Notes: generated by a model from the letters alone, not told the origin. A stretch of DNA of 64,000 bases from Polytrichum commune (GCA_950295325.1 OX485804.1:16056001-16120000), one strand, 5' to 3'; numbered from the stretch's first letter, positions 37,492-48,240 are shown. Numbers and translations are program-made.

Positions 37492-37650
37492 TACTAAACC
37501 CTCCGAAACCTACGCAAACCTCTGAAGACCTCACTTCGAAACGATGGTCGCCTCACAGTGCTGAACATCTTCAATCATGAGGCACACCAAATCGGCGCCC
37601 TCAGCGCAGGAAGGGAGAGCCGAGGATGCGAGAGGGGCGGTTGACAAATT

Positions 37651-39027
37651 CCTATCGTAACCATGACCAAAACCAACACACTCCAACATGTACAAGACCA
37701 TTTTAACGATTTCTCAATTTCAAATTGAATTTAAAGCGAATAAAAATTAAAAATTAAAATCAATATGTCACAATATCAAATGACCATAAAAACTTCCAAA
37801 ATCCAAACTTCCTTGATGTAGCAACTATACAAAAAATTATCACAAACTTAGGCCTCGAGGTGTGAGAGTCGTTCAAGATTTTATAATGTTGTGACTAATG
37901 TGACTAATACCTTGGCAGGGTATTAGTCACATTAGTCACATCCTTATACAATCGTCTATAATTTCATTTTATTGTATATAAATTTGCATGTGAAACATTC
38001 CTATCATAACCATGACCAAAACCAACACACTCCAACATGTACTTGACCATTTTAATGATTTCTCAATTCCAAATTGAATTTAAAGACAATAAAAATCAAA
38101 AAAATAAAAACAATATGTCACAATATCAATTGACCGTAAAAACTTCCAACATCCAAACTTCCTTGATGTAGCAACTGTACCAAAAATTATCATGAACTTA
38201 AGCCTCAAGGTGTGAGCGTCATGCAAGATTTTATAATGTTGTGATTAATGTGACTAATACCTTGGCAGGGTATTAGTCACATTAGTCTCATCCTTATACA
38301 ATCGTCTATAATTTTATTTTATTGTATATGAATTTGCATGTGAAGAAATTCCTATCATAACCATGACCAAAACCAACACACTCCAACATGTACTAGACCA
38401 TTTTAACGATTTCTCAATTTCAAATTGAATTTAAAGAGAATAAAAAAAATGTCACAATATCAATTGACCGTAAAAACTTCCAAAATTCAAACTTCCTTGA
38501 TGTAGCAACTGTACAAAAAATTATCATAAACTTAAGCCTCAAGGTGTGAGAGTCGTGCAACATTTTATAATGTTCTAACTAATGTGACTAATACCTGGGC
38601 AGGGTATTAGTCACATTAATCACATCATTATACAATCGTCTCTAATCTTATTGTATTGTATATGAATTTGCATGTGAAACATTCCTATCATAATCATGAT
38701 CAAAACCAACACACTCGAACATGTACTAGACCATTTTAACGATTTCTCAATTTTTAATTGAATTTAAAGAAAAAAAAAAAAATCATTACAATATGTCACA
38801 ATATCAAATGACCGTAAAAATTTGCACAATTGAACCTTCTCTAATGTGGCAACTATACCAAAAATTATAACAAAGTTAAGCCTCACGGTGTGAGAGTTGT
38901 GCAAGATTTTATAATGTTGTGACTAATGTGACTAATACCTCGGTAGGGTATTGGTTACATTAGTCACATCATTATATAATCTTATAAAAATTTATTTTAT
39001 TTTATATAAAATTGCATGCAAACCATT
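37651..39027 (+). repeat. Left foldback arm: four ~345-bp tandem units
   Basis: Units begin with CCTATC(A/G)TAACCATGACC at about 37651, 38000, 38351 and 38684; a fifth, drifted start is near 39028. Spacing is 333-351 bp. Each unit carries the hairpin GTGACTAATGTGACTAATAC - short loop - GTATTAGTCACATTAGTCAC (for example near 37892-37940). Unit bodies also share AACTTCCTTGATGTAGCAAC and CTCAAGGTGTGAGAGTCGTG. Noncoding. Confidence -1.
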
Positions 39028-39444
39028 CTTATCTTGACAATGACAAAAACCAACACATACTTATAGGTGTTTGGCCGTTCTATTATTCTCTTAATTTAAG
39101 CTAAATTTGAGGTTATTTAAAAACTACCATGATAACATTTAATTAATTAGTAATTGAAATCATTTAAAATATTAAATTAAATAACTATGAATTACGTTAT
39201 ACTTAACATTTGTATATAGGATTTTTTACTTTATGCTCTTTTACTTTAATATATTACTTTTATATTTAATATACATTTTTAGTGGACCTTAAAATTTGAG
39301 TCCTTTTATAGATCCTAAACCGTTTTCTTACATCCTTTCGTCAAGCAATATATTCATTTATCTTAATTGTATTATTGAGCTTTTGTGCACAATGACATCC
39401 TCGTCAAACCATAAATCACACAAGTATGCTTCACTAGTAGACCA
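39028..39444 (+). repeat. Left foldback arm, inner unique segment
   Basis: AT-rich sequence matching the reverse complement of 49559-49970. Its inner end holds an ATG-led frame on the plus strand (from about 39392: MTSSSNHKSHKYASLVD). It is shared with the minus ORF of the right arm and diverges just after position 39444. Confidence -1.
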
Positions 39445-39457
39445 TATCAACATGTGC

Positions 39458-39885
39458 TGTCACGTGAGGTGACATCGGGGGCTAAGTCACGTCAATTTAG
39501 GAGTAAATGGACTCCACTAGGAGTCCATGTGTGTTGGGATGAGTAACGGACTCCATTGGGAGTCCTAGTTAGTTGTTCATCCACTCCATGGATGAACTCC
39601 ACATAGGATTGGGGTTGTATGGAGAGGAAGGCCTCTTGACTTGCCATTGTCAAGTCAAGTCTTGTGAGTGTGTTTTTGAGAGAGAGAGAGCTTGTTGTTG
39701 CTTTCTCATGGCTATGGTGTAGTAGATTATGAGTAAAGCCTTTGCATTCTTTCTCCACCACTTGCACTCTTGGATTCTCCCTTTGTGGAGTGAGAGATAG
39801 CTTGACTCTTGTGTGTGAATTTTAGAGTTTCTTAAGCTTTGTAAGGAGACATTTTAGTTCTTAAGCTTGGAGAGAGAAACCCTCA
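39458..39885 (+). repeat. 5' LTR (~428 bp)
   Basis: Starts TGTCACGTGAGGTGACATCG and ends AGAGAAACCCTCA. Against the 3' LTR I count three substitutions, all G here and A there, plus a 3-base and a 1-base indel. It contains an AG-rich tract (GAGAGAGAGAG). No clear tRNA primer-binding site follows directly; a weak TGG-led candidate is near 39951, so the 5' LTR could extend further than its match to the 3' copy. Confidence -1.
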
Positions 39886-41009
39886 TACTTGACAACAATT
39901 GTTCAAATTTTTCATTTTTGGTTGTATTTCTGAGCCAGAATGGCCCAGTAATGAGAGCAAATGAGTGATACAAGTGTTTGAAAGCTTAGTTCGTCATTTC
40001 TTGCAATCCTCAAGAAGATTTTGAGAGAAATCTTCCCATTTTTCTTTTGTTGTCTCTTGTATTTTCTTCAATTGTTGATGTTTGAATATTGAGATTCCAT
40101 TTAGTTTCGAGATTCTCAAGTCACATTTTCTTGCTTGCAAATTGTTAAGCAAAGTTTAATTTAAATACAAACATAAACCAAATTCAAAATCCGATTTAGT
40201 TTTAATTTTGGTGGAGCTCCGGACGGATCCGGAGCTCACCAGACCCTCTTGGAGCTCCTGGAGCTCCTGGAGCTCCGGTTCTGAACTCTAACGGGCGGCG
40301 CAAACCGGGCCGGGGCCGGGCAGGCGCAAGCCGGGCCCCCAGGCCAGCTAGGCGGGCGGGCGGGCTCGGCCAAGCCCAGGCTGGCTCCCCCCTTTACAGG
40401 GGCACCTTACCTTGCAGGTAAGGCCACTTTATTTTTTTATTTTTCATTAGTTTAAGTTAATTAAATTAATTAGATTAAGTTAATTAAGTTAATTAAGTTT
40501 TTTTTTTTTTTTTTTTTAACTTTCACTTTCCAATTTGGCATTTCATTGTCACAAACTTTGAGGCTCAAATTTGGGGGCATACTAGCTCCGATTGAAGTGA
40601 AATTTGAGCCTATTTTGTGTGAAATTTGCCAAGGAATCCAATGGTGTAATTGGATTTTTGATTGGAAGTCAAAATCATTGCTGAAATTGCTAATTTCAAC
40701 GCTGATTTTTGTTTTTGGGAGCAAATTAACTCCGATTGGAGTGAAATTTGAGCCTAATTTGTGTGAAATCTTCCTAGGAGTCCATTGGTGCACTTAGTTT
40801 GTTGATTGGAGTTCATAATCACCTTGGAAATGAGCCTTTTCAACGCTGATTTTTCATTTTAATTACCAATCTCAAACCTTTGCACAATTTTGGAATTCTG
40901 GGGGCATAAACACTTGGCATTTGGCAAGGGATTGCCATTTAGATAGCCCGCAACAGGTGCAGGTTGCCATTACCTTGTAGATAGTTGCAGGTACTCAAGT
41001 GATTATTTT
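39886..41009 (+). other. Retrotransposon 5' leader with GC island, poly-T and tandem duplication
   Basis: Untranslated leader before the gag ATG. From 40210 to 40400 it is very GC-rich, with repeated GGAGCTCC palindromes and GGGCCGGGGCCGGGC. A T20 run follows (40498-40517). From about 40560 to 40860 there is a roughly 160-bp tandem duplication (TCCGATTGAAGTGAAATTTG against TCCGATTGGAGTGAAATTTG). This strong secondary structure may serve packaging or translation, but that is inference. Confidence -1.
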
Positions 41010-43334
41010 ATGGTGCAAACTAGGAGCCGATATTATAGATCTCCATCACCAGATTATTTGGAAAACGTGCATACCACAAATCTTGAGCCAGAGGTAGATA
41101 CCAACGAGGCTTTTGAGCCTATTTCGGCGTTGGACACTACTAGTAGGCTTCGGATTTGGAGTGTCGGCACGTTCGACGAAATGGAGGACGATCGCCACAA
41201 TTCAGTGCGTGATCGGTTCTCAGGTCGAGCTGGGGGAATTTCCTTGCCCGATTGGAAACTCCGGTTTCGTACCTGGATTAAGGAGAAACGCCAAAGGTCT
41301 TCCAATTTCAATGATTGGTATGCCTTTGAACTTCTGCCTCAGCATTTGGAGTATGAGGCACTCCAAACTTATGAACACTGGACAGAGGGTCATCAACGAC
41401 AACTTCGGGAGGTGGAGCAGTATTGGGAGGCTCGGGTTGAGCTCATTTCAGCCCTTAAGGATGGGGTGGTTGCTACCTTAGCTCCACCCACCTTAAAGGA
41501 GGAGGAATCGCCGGCGGAGTCTAAGGACACGGAACTGGCACTTGGGCCAATGGTGGCTAGCAGTAGCACGGCAACCCTTTCACGGGTGGCACGTGCTACA
41601 CAGGCAGCATTGACGGCTGTTGGTCCACCACCTCCGTTTAACCCCCTTACTGAATTTGTCGCACATTTGGAAGTGGAATATGGTGGGTTTTGGCGAGACC
41701 AGATGCAGCGCATCCAAGATTTCCGCCGAGAGAAGGATGATACTCCACGGACCATGTATACGCGACTCGCGCGATTTGTTGTGGAGTCGGGAGGTGTTTT
41801 TGCTGAGAGTAAGCTTGTTAAAATCTTTTTGTCTAAGATTGACAAGCGGCTACTTGAGTTGGCATCACCTCGGATTATCCTCGACTACGAGGGCCGAGCT
41901 ACGCTTGCACAAGCGTTTGCCGTGGTTGAGAGATGTGATCGGGCTCTTTGCCAACATGATGCCACGGATATGGTATCTTGGATGACAGAGAGTCCGAAAC
42001 CAAGAAGAATTGTCACAGCTACTAGTAGTTTAGCTGAGACTCAACCCGTCAAGGAGCAAAACATTTTGCATTGTTGGGGTTGTGGAGAAGCTGGTCATTC
42101 GAATAATGATCCCAATTGTCCTAGGAAGAAGAAAACTCAGCCTTTGGGAAAATTAAAACAAAAGATGGAACCAGTAAAGGCAGGGGACAATTCTAAGAAG
42201 AGACAATTGAAATGTAACCATTGTGGTGGCACTAATCACGATGTGGATCATTGTTTCCAACTTCATCCTGAGATGCGGCCTGCCAGTTATGTCACTGGAA
42301 AGTCTCCAAGGGAGCAGAGTCTTGAGGCTAAGGTGGCAGAGCTTGAGCAAAAGCTCAAATCTTCTGTATCTTTTGCTCAAATTTCTGAGCCGCATGCGGG
42401 TGGTGGCACCTCGGGGTCGGACATGTATATGTTTGGAGCATCTGGAGAGGTGGTGGCGGCGGCTTCTACTCGCTCACAAACATTGGCAGATGCGGTGGCT
42501 TCCACGAGTGGTGGTAGCAACGAGGTGCTACATCCTCGCCATGCCGGACCAGCTGATCAAATTGGTCAAGCACGTTTACCTCTTTCATTTGGATTGGTAG
42601 ACACCACTGTTGTTGGGGCTAAAAACCCTGTACCTTTGAGAGATGGGGATTCCATCTCGAAGGATGTTACGCAGGCATTGGCCTATAAAATTCTCCATAT
42701 GCCAATTTTCTCGGGTTCGGAGTTTATGGCTTCGGATTTCAAGCCTGCTGCAGTTTTTCATTTAGCTGGGAGAATGTTAGAAGGTAAGGCGGATTTGCCA
42801 TCCCTTCAAGTATCCCAAACTGTGGTTGACGTACCTGTGGCTGAGGAGGTGGAGGACTTAGCCAATTTGCGAACGAGTCTTGCGGATGCGGCGATCATTG
42901 CTTTTGGTAAGCAAACTGATATTCCTCCAGCATCAATTTCAGCAGTGGATACGTCATTTTCGAATTATGCATCGGGAGCGGCATATCTTGCAGACATTTC
43001 TGCAAGGCCTGCTCGCGAACGGCATAATTTGCAACCTGGAGTTGTACGGCTGATGAACGACAAATCTTTGTTTGTCGTTTCACGCACGGATATGCCCACT
43101 ATCCGTGCTACACCACTGAGAGTTATGATGGATTCCGGTGCTCAACCGGTTATGATTGGCAAAGGACTTGCTGACAGTCCTGGATTGACGCCAGCAAGTT
43201 TGGATCCTTGTCCATTCACTATTGTGACTTCAGTAGGGGGCACTGAACGTGCAACAGGCACCTCTACGTTTGATTTTTCATGTGGGGGCAGGGCCTACTT
43301 ACACTCATTTGTCAATGAAGTGTGTTGTTACTAA
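41010..43334 (+). pseudogene. Retrotransposon gag and start of protease (774 codons)
   Basis: ATG at 41010. The N-terminal 280 residues are charged and tryptophan-containing (for example LPDWKLRFRTWIKEK at about 77-91), as in plant gag capsid regions. Two zinc knuckles follow: CWGCGEAGHSNNDPNC near residue 355 (last spacing longer than canonical CX2CX4HX4C) and CNHCGGTNHDVDHC near residue 402 (canonical). A coiled-coil-like stretch (about 430-450) and a low-complexity linker precede the protease signature MMDSGAQ, with the presumed catalytic Asp at residue 708 (43131-43133). The frame then shifts in the G5 run at 43284-43288 and terminates at 43334, while the rest of the protease continues one base over. 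Gag builds the particle and binds RNA. The frame is otherwise uninterrupted. Confidence -1.
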
Positions 43335-43400
43335 TGCTACCAACTATGATATACTTGTTGGTCAGCAAGCTCTTTACCCACTTGGCTTTGGTTTGGATAA
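43080..43400 (+). pseudogene. Retropepsin-type aspartic protease domain, frameshifted
   Basis: The domain starts in the gag frame with MMDSGAQPVMIGKGL (flap and catalytic Asp region). It ends in the next frame with ATNYDILVGQQALYPLGF, the typical hydrophobic-Gly close of retropepsins. The switch coincides with five Gs (43284-43288), and one surplus G accounts for it. A mutation is likelier than programmed shifting because the break falls inside the folded protease. The domain would cleave the polyprotein into gag, methyltransferase, RT and integrase parts. Confidence -1.
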
Positions 43401-43789
43401 TTGGACGGAAGAGGCATGGATTAGACCGGGATGGTCCACTGGAGATGGCAGGAAGGTATTTATTCCCGTCACATTTGCAGCCACTGCTATGACTATGGTT
43501 GCGGAGGCCATGTTTGGTTGCAGCGGTTCAGTTGCAGATTTGCCTTGTGCTCCAGTTTTATTGGAGGAAACAATGGACTACACTTGTAATGCGGCAGAAC
43601 AACAATTTTTACCATCTTTTCAAATTCATGCTCGTCATGTCAAGGATCCACCTCCACCATGGCGAACTCCTAAGGAGTTATCCGACCATTGTCGACACAT
43701 TGTAAAAGATTTGGATCTTGGAGAGGCACCTCCAACTTCACCCTCATTTTCTTTTGCTCAACCCATTCGTTGGCAACCATCACCTGAAG

Positions 43790-44760
43790 GTATTGTCCTT
43801 GCGGAGATCTTTGGAGGCATTGGCATAGGTTTGGCGGCAGTGTTGGAAGCTGGAATTACAGTTTGGCGATATATTCATGTGGACAATGGGTATGCAGCCA
43901 ACAGAGCCGTCCGACACCACATCCAACAATTGTTGTTGAGATACCCTGCACAATTGTCAGCCTCTGCCATTCATGGATGTTGTGGTCAACTTCCTCAAGA
44001 TGTCACTATGATTAGTGATGAGGATTTGAGAAGGTTGGGCCACGTGGATTTGATTATTGCATGATGGCCTTGTCAAGGCCATTCGCGGGCAGGAACTGGC
44101 CAGGGATTGGATGATCCTAGGTCTAGTTTGGTTGCGGATTTGATGCGATTGACGTAATGGTGGTTTACCCACCTATCAACTCCGCCAGGGTACATTTTCG
44201 AAAATGTACCATTATTGGGTGATACCCGGCACAAAGTGGTGAAGGATAGTGAGTACATTAACCAAATTCTGGGTACTCCAACATTTCTGGATGCTGCATC
44301 TTTGGGATCCTTTGCTCATCGGCCTCGTTGGTTTTGGACCAACTTGGTATCACCTCGGGTGCTTTCAGTGGCGATTGCCCGCATTCCCCGCCTTATGGAT
44401 CGCAGGGTGGATGACATTTTAGATGATCATCGTGTTTCCTTGACAGTTACCAAAGATGACACCTTGTCATTTGCATTAATTAACAAGGTGGGAATTCCGA
44501 GAGGTGCACTACCTACTTTTGTGACATATCCACAGTCTTTTGCATTTCGATCTCGTGGACCTGGCATGGTTTGGGATTAAAAATCCCAAGCTTATGAGGA
44601 GCCTACGGCAGATGAGCGGGAACGCGCCATGGATTTTCTTACAGGTACCACGGCTGCTCACGGGCTTCAGGAAGGTCAGAGACGTTTCCTATTGGGGCAA
44701 GCTATGGATCTTAATAGCATTGTGTGGATAATTGGAATTTGTCTTGCTACTCAACAACGT
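43790..44760 (+). pseudogene. DNMT3-like DNA (cytosine-5) methyltransferase domain within pol
   Basis: Motifs of C5-methyltransferases appear in canonical order, all in the pol frame. Motif I (AdoMet binding) is EIFGGIGIGLAAVLEAGI, from 43804. Motif IV is WPCQGHSRAG, with the catalytic Cys codon at 44071-44073. LDDPRSSL follows. Motif VI is FENVP (ENV at 44200-44208), motif VIII is AHRPRWFW (HRPR from 44317), and motifs IX/X include ERERAMDF and LLGQAMD, ending near 44750. GHVDLII before motif IV, and DAASLGSFAHRPRWFWTNL, parallel DNMT3 (FDLVIGG, DAKEVSAAHRARYFWGNL). The order is not rearranged as in plant DRM. Every motif residue I can name is present, but stops interrupt the domain: TGA directly before motif IV (44062), TAA (44155) and TAA (44578). 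The likely role is methylating host or element DNA. It lies between protease and RT, an unusual place for an extra domain. Confidence -1.
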
Positions 44761-45108
44761 ATGGATGACCAATTGCTTACTCTGAGGGCAGAGAACAATG
44801 GTCAGGGGGCAATGGAGCCGCAATCCAAGGATCATATTGAGGTCAATGACACCGAGGGATTATTTCCTTTGAAACTTCATGTTGCGGAAGAGCTTCGAGC
44901 CCAACGTGTTTTTTCGGCTTTGGCCCAAGAGTTTGGGAAGTTGGAGGCCCATAAAATGTTTCCACTTCTATTTCTTGGTGATACTTCATATGTGGGTAGC
45001 TATTTAGCTAAACAAACTGATTGTAGTGGAGAGAATACGCATTTGGATTCAAGTGCAGATGATGGGGGCAAAGGTGTTGCCCTCTCCACGGACTAGCAAT
45101 CACAGGCT

Positions 45109-46251
45109 GTGCTGGCACCAATTGGCAATCCTTCTATGAAGAAGAAAACCACGGAGTTTGACGATTGGCCAATTGAAGTGGGGCCAAAGCTTACTGGTGC
45201 CGAAGCACGAAAGGTACGGGCATTTATTCGCTCTTACCGTAATTGTTTTGCCTTTAGTCTTCATGATCTTGAAGGATATAAAGGTAAACATGTTCGTATT
45301 CAACTCGAGGACGACCACCCTATTTTCAGACGGCCGTACAGACTTAGTACCTCTGAAAGGTTGGGTGTTCAAACTCGATGTCAAGAGTTATTGGCAGCGG
45401 AATTGATTGAACTCTCTAATGGAGAGTATGTTTGTGCCACGGTTATGCCGTCAAAGAAGGATATCTTTGGCAACTGGACGGAAAAACGGATGTGTGGTGA
45501 TTATCGTCCAGTCAACTGCAAGACCAAATCGGATCGATATCCAATGCCGATGCCGGAGGAGTTGTTTGATGCACTGGGATTTTCTAGAATCTTCAGCACT
45601 CTGGATTTGAGGTCTGGTTATCACCAATTACCTTTGTTGTTGGGTGATCGGGTGAAGACCGCATTTTGGGGAATTGATAAAGATGGCAAGGATCAACTTT
45701 ATCATTGGAAATTTCTGCCATTTGGTCTCAAGAATGCACCAGCTGAATTTCAGCGGGTGATGGACCAATTATTGGCTAGTTTGCCGTTTGCTAGATGTTA
45801 CATTGATGATGTTATCATCTTTAGTAATAGTCCACATGATCATGTGAGACATTTGCAAGCGGTATTTGAACGACTTCAACGGTGGGGACTCTGTTTACAT
45901 CATGGAAAATGTAAGTTTTTCCATGATCAATTGCCCTATTTAGGCCACATGATTGTTCCTGGCGGTCTTGGTGTGCAACAGGCGAAGGTGGATGCTTTGC
46001 ACAAAATTCCCGCACCTAGTGATGTACCACGGCTTCGTGCATTTCTAGGATTGGCAAATTATTATAGGAGGTTTGTCAAAAACTTTAGTTTGATTGCCAA
46101 ACCTCTTACCATTCTCACGGGGAAAGACCAACCATGGATTTGGAGTCGGGAACAACAACATGCATTTGATACATTGAAGCAGAGGCTCAGTTCAACGCCA
46201 GTGCTTCGACGCCCGGATGTGTCTAGAGCTTTTCAATTGCACACGGATTAG
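45109..46251 (+). pseudogene. Reverse transcriptase domain of the retrotransposon
   Basis: A continuous 380-codon segment of pol between stops at 45094-45096 and 46249-46251. It shows the Ty3/gypsy RT landmarks: a fingers region near HPIFRRPYRLS, CGDYRPVN, DRYPMP, FSTLDLRSGYHQL (first catalytic Asp), FLPFGLKNAPAEFQRVM, YIDD at 45799-45810 (catalytic Asp pair), YLGHMI and LGLANYYRRFV. It makes cDNA from the element's RNA. No key residue is missing; only the flanking stops disable it. Confidence -1.
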
Positions 46252-46782
46252 AGTGCAGTGGGATTTGGAGCGGTATTGACACAGAAAGATGAAGAGGGAA
46301 ATGAATATGTGGTGGCTTATGCATCTAGAAGCAATAATAGTGCTGAATCTAATTATTCTTCTTATGAAGGCGAGGCCTTGGCGGCCGTTTGGGCCATTGC
46401 ACATTTTCGACCTTATTTTTATGGGCAAAAGTTTACTTTGGTGACTGATCATCAACCTTTAAAATGGCTTATGGAATCAGATAAGCTCACCGGGAAACTT
46501 GCTAGGTGGGCATTGTTACTTCAGGAATATGATTTTAAAGTTGTTCACCGAGCAGGAATTGCCAACTTGGATGCAGACCGATTGTCTCGCAATCCAAGTC
46601 CTTCAGATGCGGATTTAACTGGAGTCAGGTGGCATGGAGATTGTGATCGTGAGGCAGTGTCGAGTTGGCATGCTGCCACATATCTCACAATGATGTCGGG
46701 ATTGGCTGCTGAGATCCTTGTAGAAGAACAGGATGAGGAGGTTGATAAATCTCTCGTTGTTAGTGATGTGTGGGAAGACTAG
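46200..46782 (+). pseudogene. RNase H domain and linker
   Basis: The first acidic residue is in HTD just before the TAG at 46249. The domain resumes with SAVGFGAVLTQ, YEGEALAAVWA (Glu), VTDHQPLKWL (Asp) and HRAGIANLDADRLSR, the standard Ty3/gypsy RNase H series. It degrades the RNA strand of the RNA-DNA hybrid. A 60-residue acidic linker ends at TAG 46780-46782, before the integrase. Confidence -1.
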
Positions 46783-46788
46783 GCGGTC

Positions 46789-48050
46789 TTGCACAAACTT
46801 CAACACGGGATATTTCCTCTTGGACTATCTGCTATGGAGCGAGATAGAGTTAGTCACCGGATAACAAGGTTTCGTTGGGCAAACAGCTTGTTATTTTGTG
46901 TGTGGCCGAACGGAACGAGACGCATCGTTCCAAGGCCACATCAAAGAGCTTCTTTGGTGCGGCAAGTGCACGAGGAGCTTGGACATTTTGGAGTGCGAAG
47001 GACGCACTCTATGTTGCGCAACCAATATTGGTGGACTGGTATGTATCAACAGGTTGCCACTTATGTTTCTCGGTGTGAAGTATGTGACCGGGTCAGGTCA
47101 AGTTTTAATACTTTGTCACCTCAACTTCAGCCTTTACCTATTATGGGCTTGGGATATCGTTGGTCTTTGGATTTTTCCGGACTGCTTACTATCACTCCAC
47201 GTGGTTCCAAGTATGTGCTTGTGATGGTGGAGCATTTTAGTAAGTGGATTGAACTCGTGGCTCTTCCCCAAAATTCCTCAGAATTGGCGGCTATGGCATT
47301 TCTTGATCGAGTTTTGGCACGGTTTGGAGCACCTACAGAGGTGTTGACGGATCAAGGGAGATAATTCCTTGGATCTTTCGAGGCTTTGTCTACCAAGGCT
47401 TTGATTGATCATTGGACAACTTCCACAGATCACCCTGAGACAGATGGCTTAGCTGAACGAGTTGTTCAGACGGTTAAACGCGGTTTGCGGAAGTATGGAT
47501 TGCTTCATGGCAACCATCGCGATTGGGACTTGATGTTACCATGGATAGCAATGGGTTATCGTTTCAGCAGGCAAGCATCTTTGGCATCTTATAGTCCTTA
47601 CCAACTCTTGTATGGACGGGAACCAATTTTACCTAACTCGATGCGAGAGAAATTGGCTCCCGTGGTAAATTTGGATGATCCAGATGTTTGGGCTCAATGT
47701 CTTCATGACCGAGCAACGTTCTTCCAAAAGGCCATGCCTATGGCTATGGAGAACTTAAATATTGCTCAACATCGTGATACATTACGGTATGCCCGGATCC
47801 GCATTAGAGCTTATCGACCTCAGGTTTGTAGATTTTCCAAGGGAGATTATGTTTACTTGCAACGGGAGGCGCCTACGACATTGGATGTCAAGGCTGGGCG
47901 CACGATTTTGCGGGTAAAAGATGTCTTGCCAAGTGGTATATTATTGTTTGAAGGCAAGGATGGACGGGAATGTCGTGAGCATTCAAAGAATTGTGCTCCA
48001 TGTCACCTTCCCATCGACGGCTCTGTGCATCCCGAGTTGGCGGTTGTACC
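46789..48050 (+). pseudogene. Integrase domain of the retrotransposon
   Basis: The zinc-binding HHCC module is visible as HEELGHFGVRRTH ... CEVC. The catalytic D,D,E core has WSLDFSG, LTDQGR and ETDGLAERVVQ. A TAA at 47362-47364 follows LTDQGR, where gypsy integrases usually have E or Q then F. The C-terminal part (to about residue 48050) has the GDYVYLQ-type SH3-like segment. It inserts the cDNA into host DNA. All catalytic residues I can identify are present. Confidence -1.
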
Positions 48051-48063
48051 ACAGGGTCTGCCT

Positions 48064-48198
48064 TGTTATGTTTGTGGAAAGAAGAAAGGAGCTGCAACAA
48101 TGTTATTGTGCGACCAATGTCAACGTGGATGGCACATGGCATGTTTGACACCTCCCCTTTTTACTCTTCCTTCTGGCAATTGGGTTTGTCCTCGTTGT
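48064..48198 (+). pseudogene. PHD finger at the C-terminus of pol
   Basis: A 45-residue C4-H-C3 pattern: CYVC, 11 residues, CDQC, QRGW-H, MA-C, then LPSGNWVCPRC. The Trp two residues before the last Cys pair, and the LLC-DQC-x4-H spacing, are hallmarks of PHD fingers, which bind histone H3 tails. It lies just downstream of the integrase, where chromoviruses carry a chromodomain, so guiding insertion to particular chromatin is a natural hypothesis. The frame is open here and ends at TGA 48238-48240. Confidence -1.
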
Positions 48199-48240
48199 CG
48201 GAAAGCCTCTCATTCCGTGGCCGTTAATGGTCATGATTGA

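Noticed and set aside
37651-39027. CRISPR-like array of spaced repeats.
   Set aside because: Units are about 345 bp with drifting bodies, arranged as arms of a large inverted repeat in a plant genome. This is foldback transposon structure, not CRISPR.
39886-39960. tRNA primer-binding site after the 5' LTR.
   Set aside because: No good match to the usual initiator-Met type site starts at the LTR edge. A TGG-led candidate near 39951 is weak, so none is annotated.
43249-43334. Programmed ribosomal frameshift between gag and pol.
   Set aside because: The switch lies inside the protease domain, and a single surplus G in a homopolymer accounts for it. No slippery site plus downstream structure is evident.
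44062-47364. Stop codons in pol as evidence of a variant nuclear genetic code (TAA/TAG read as Gln, as in some green algae).
   Set aside because: The host gene at 62967-63888 ends at TAA exactly where its reading stops, one retroelement stop is TGA, and the FQR1-like gene ends at TGA in the expected place. Ordinary decay explains the stops.
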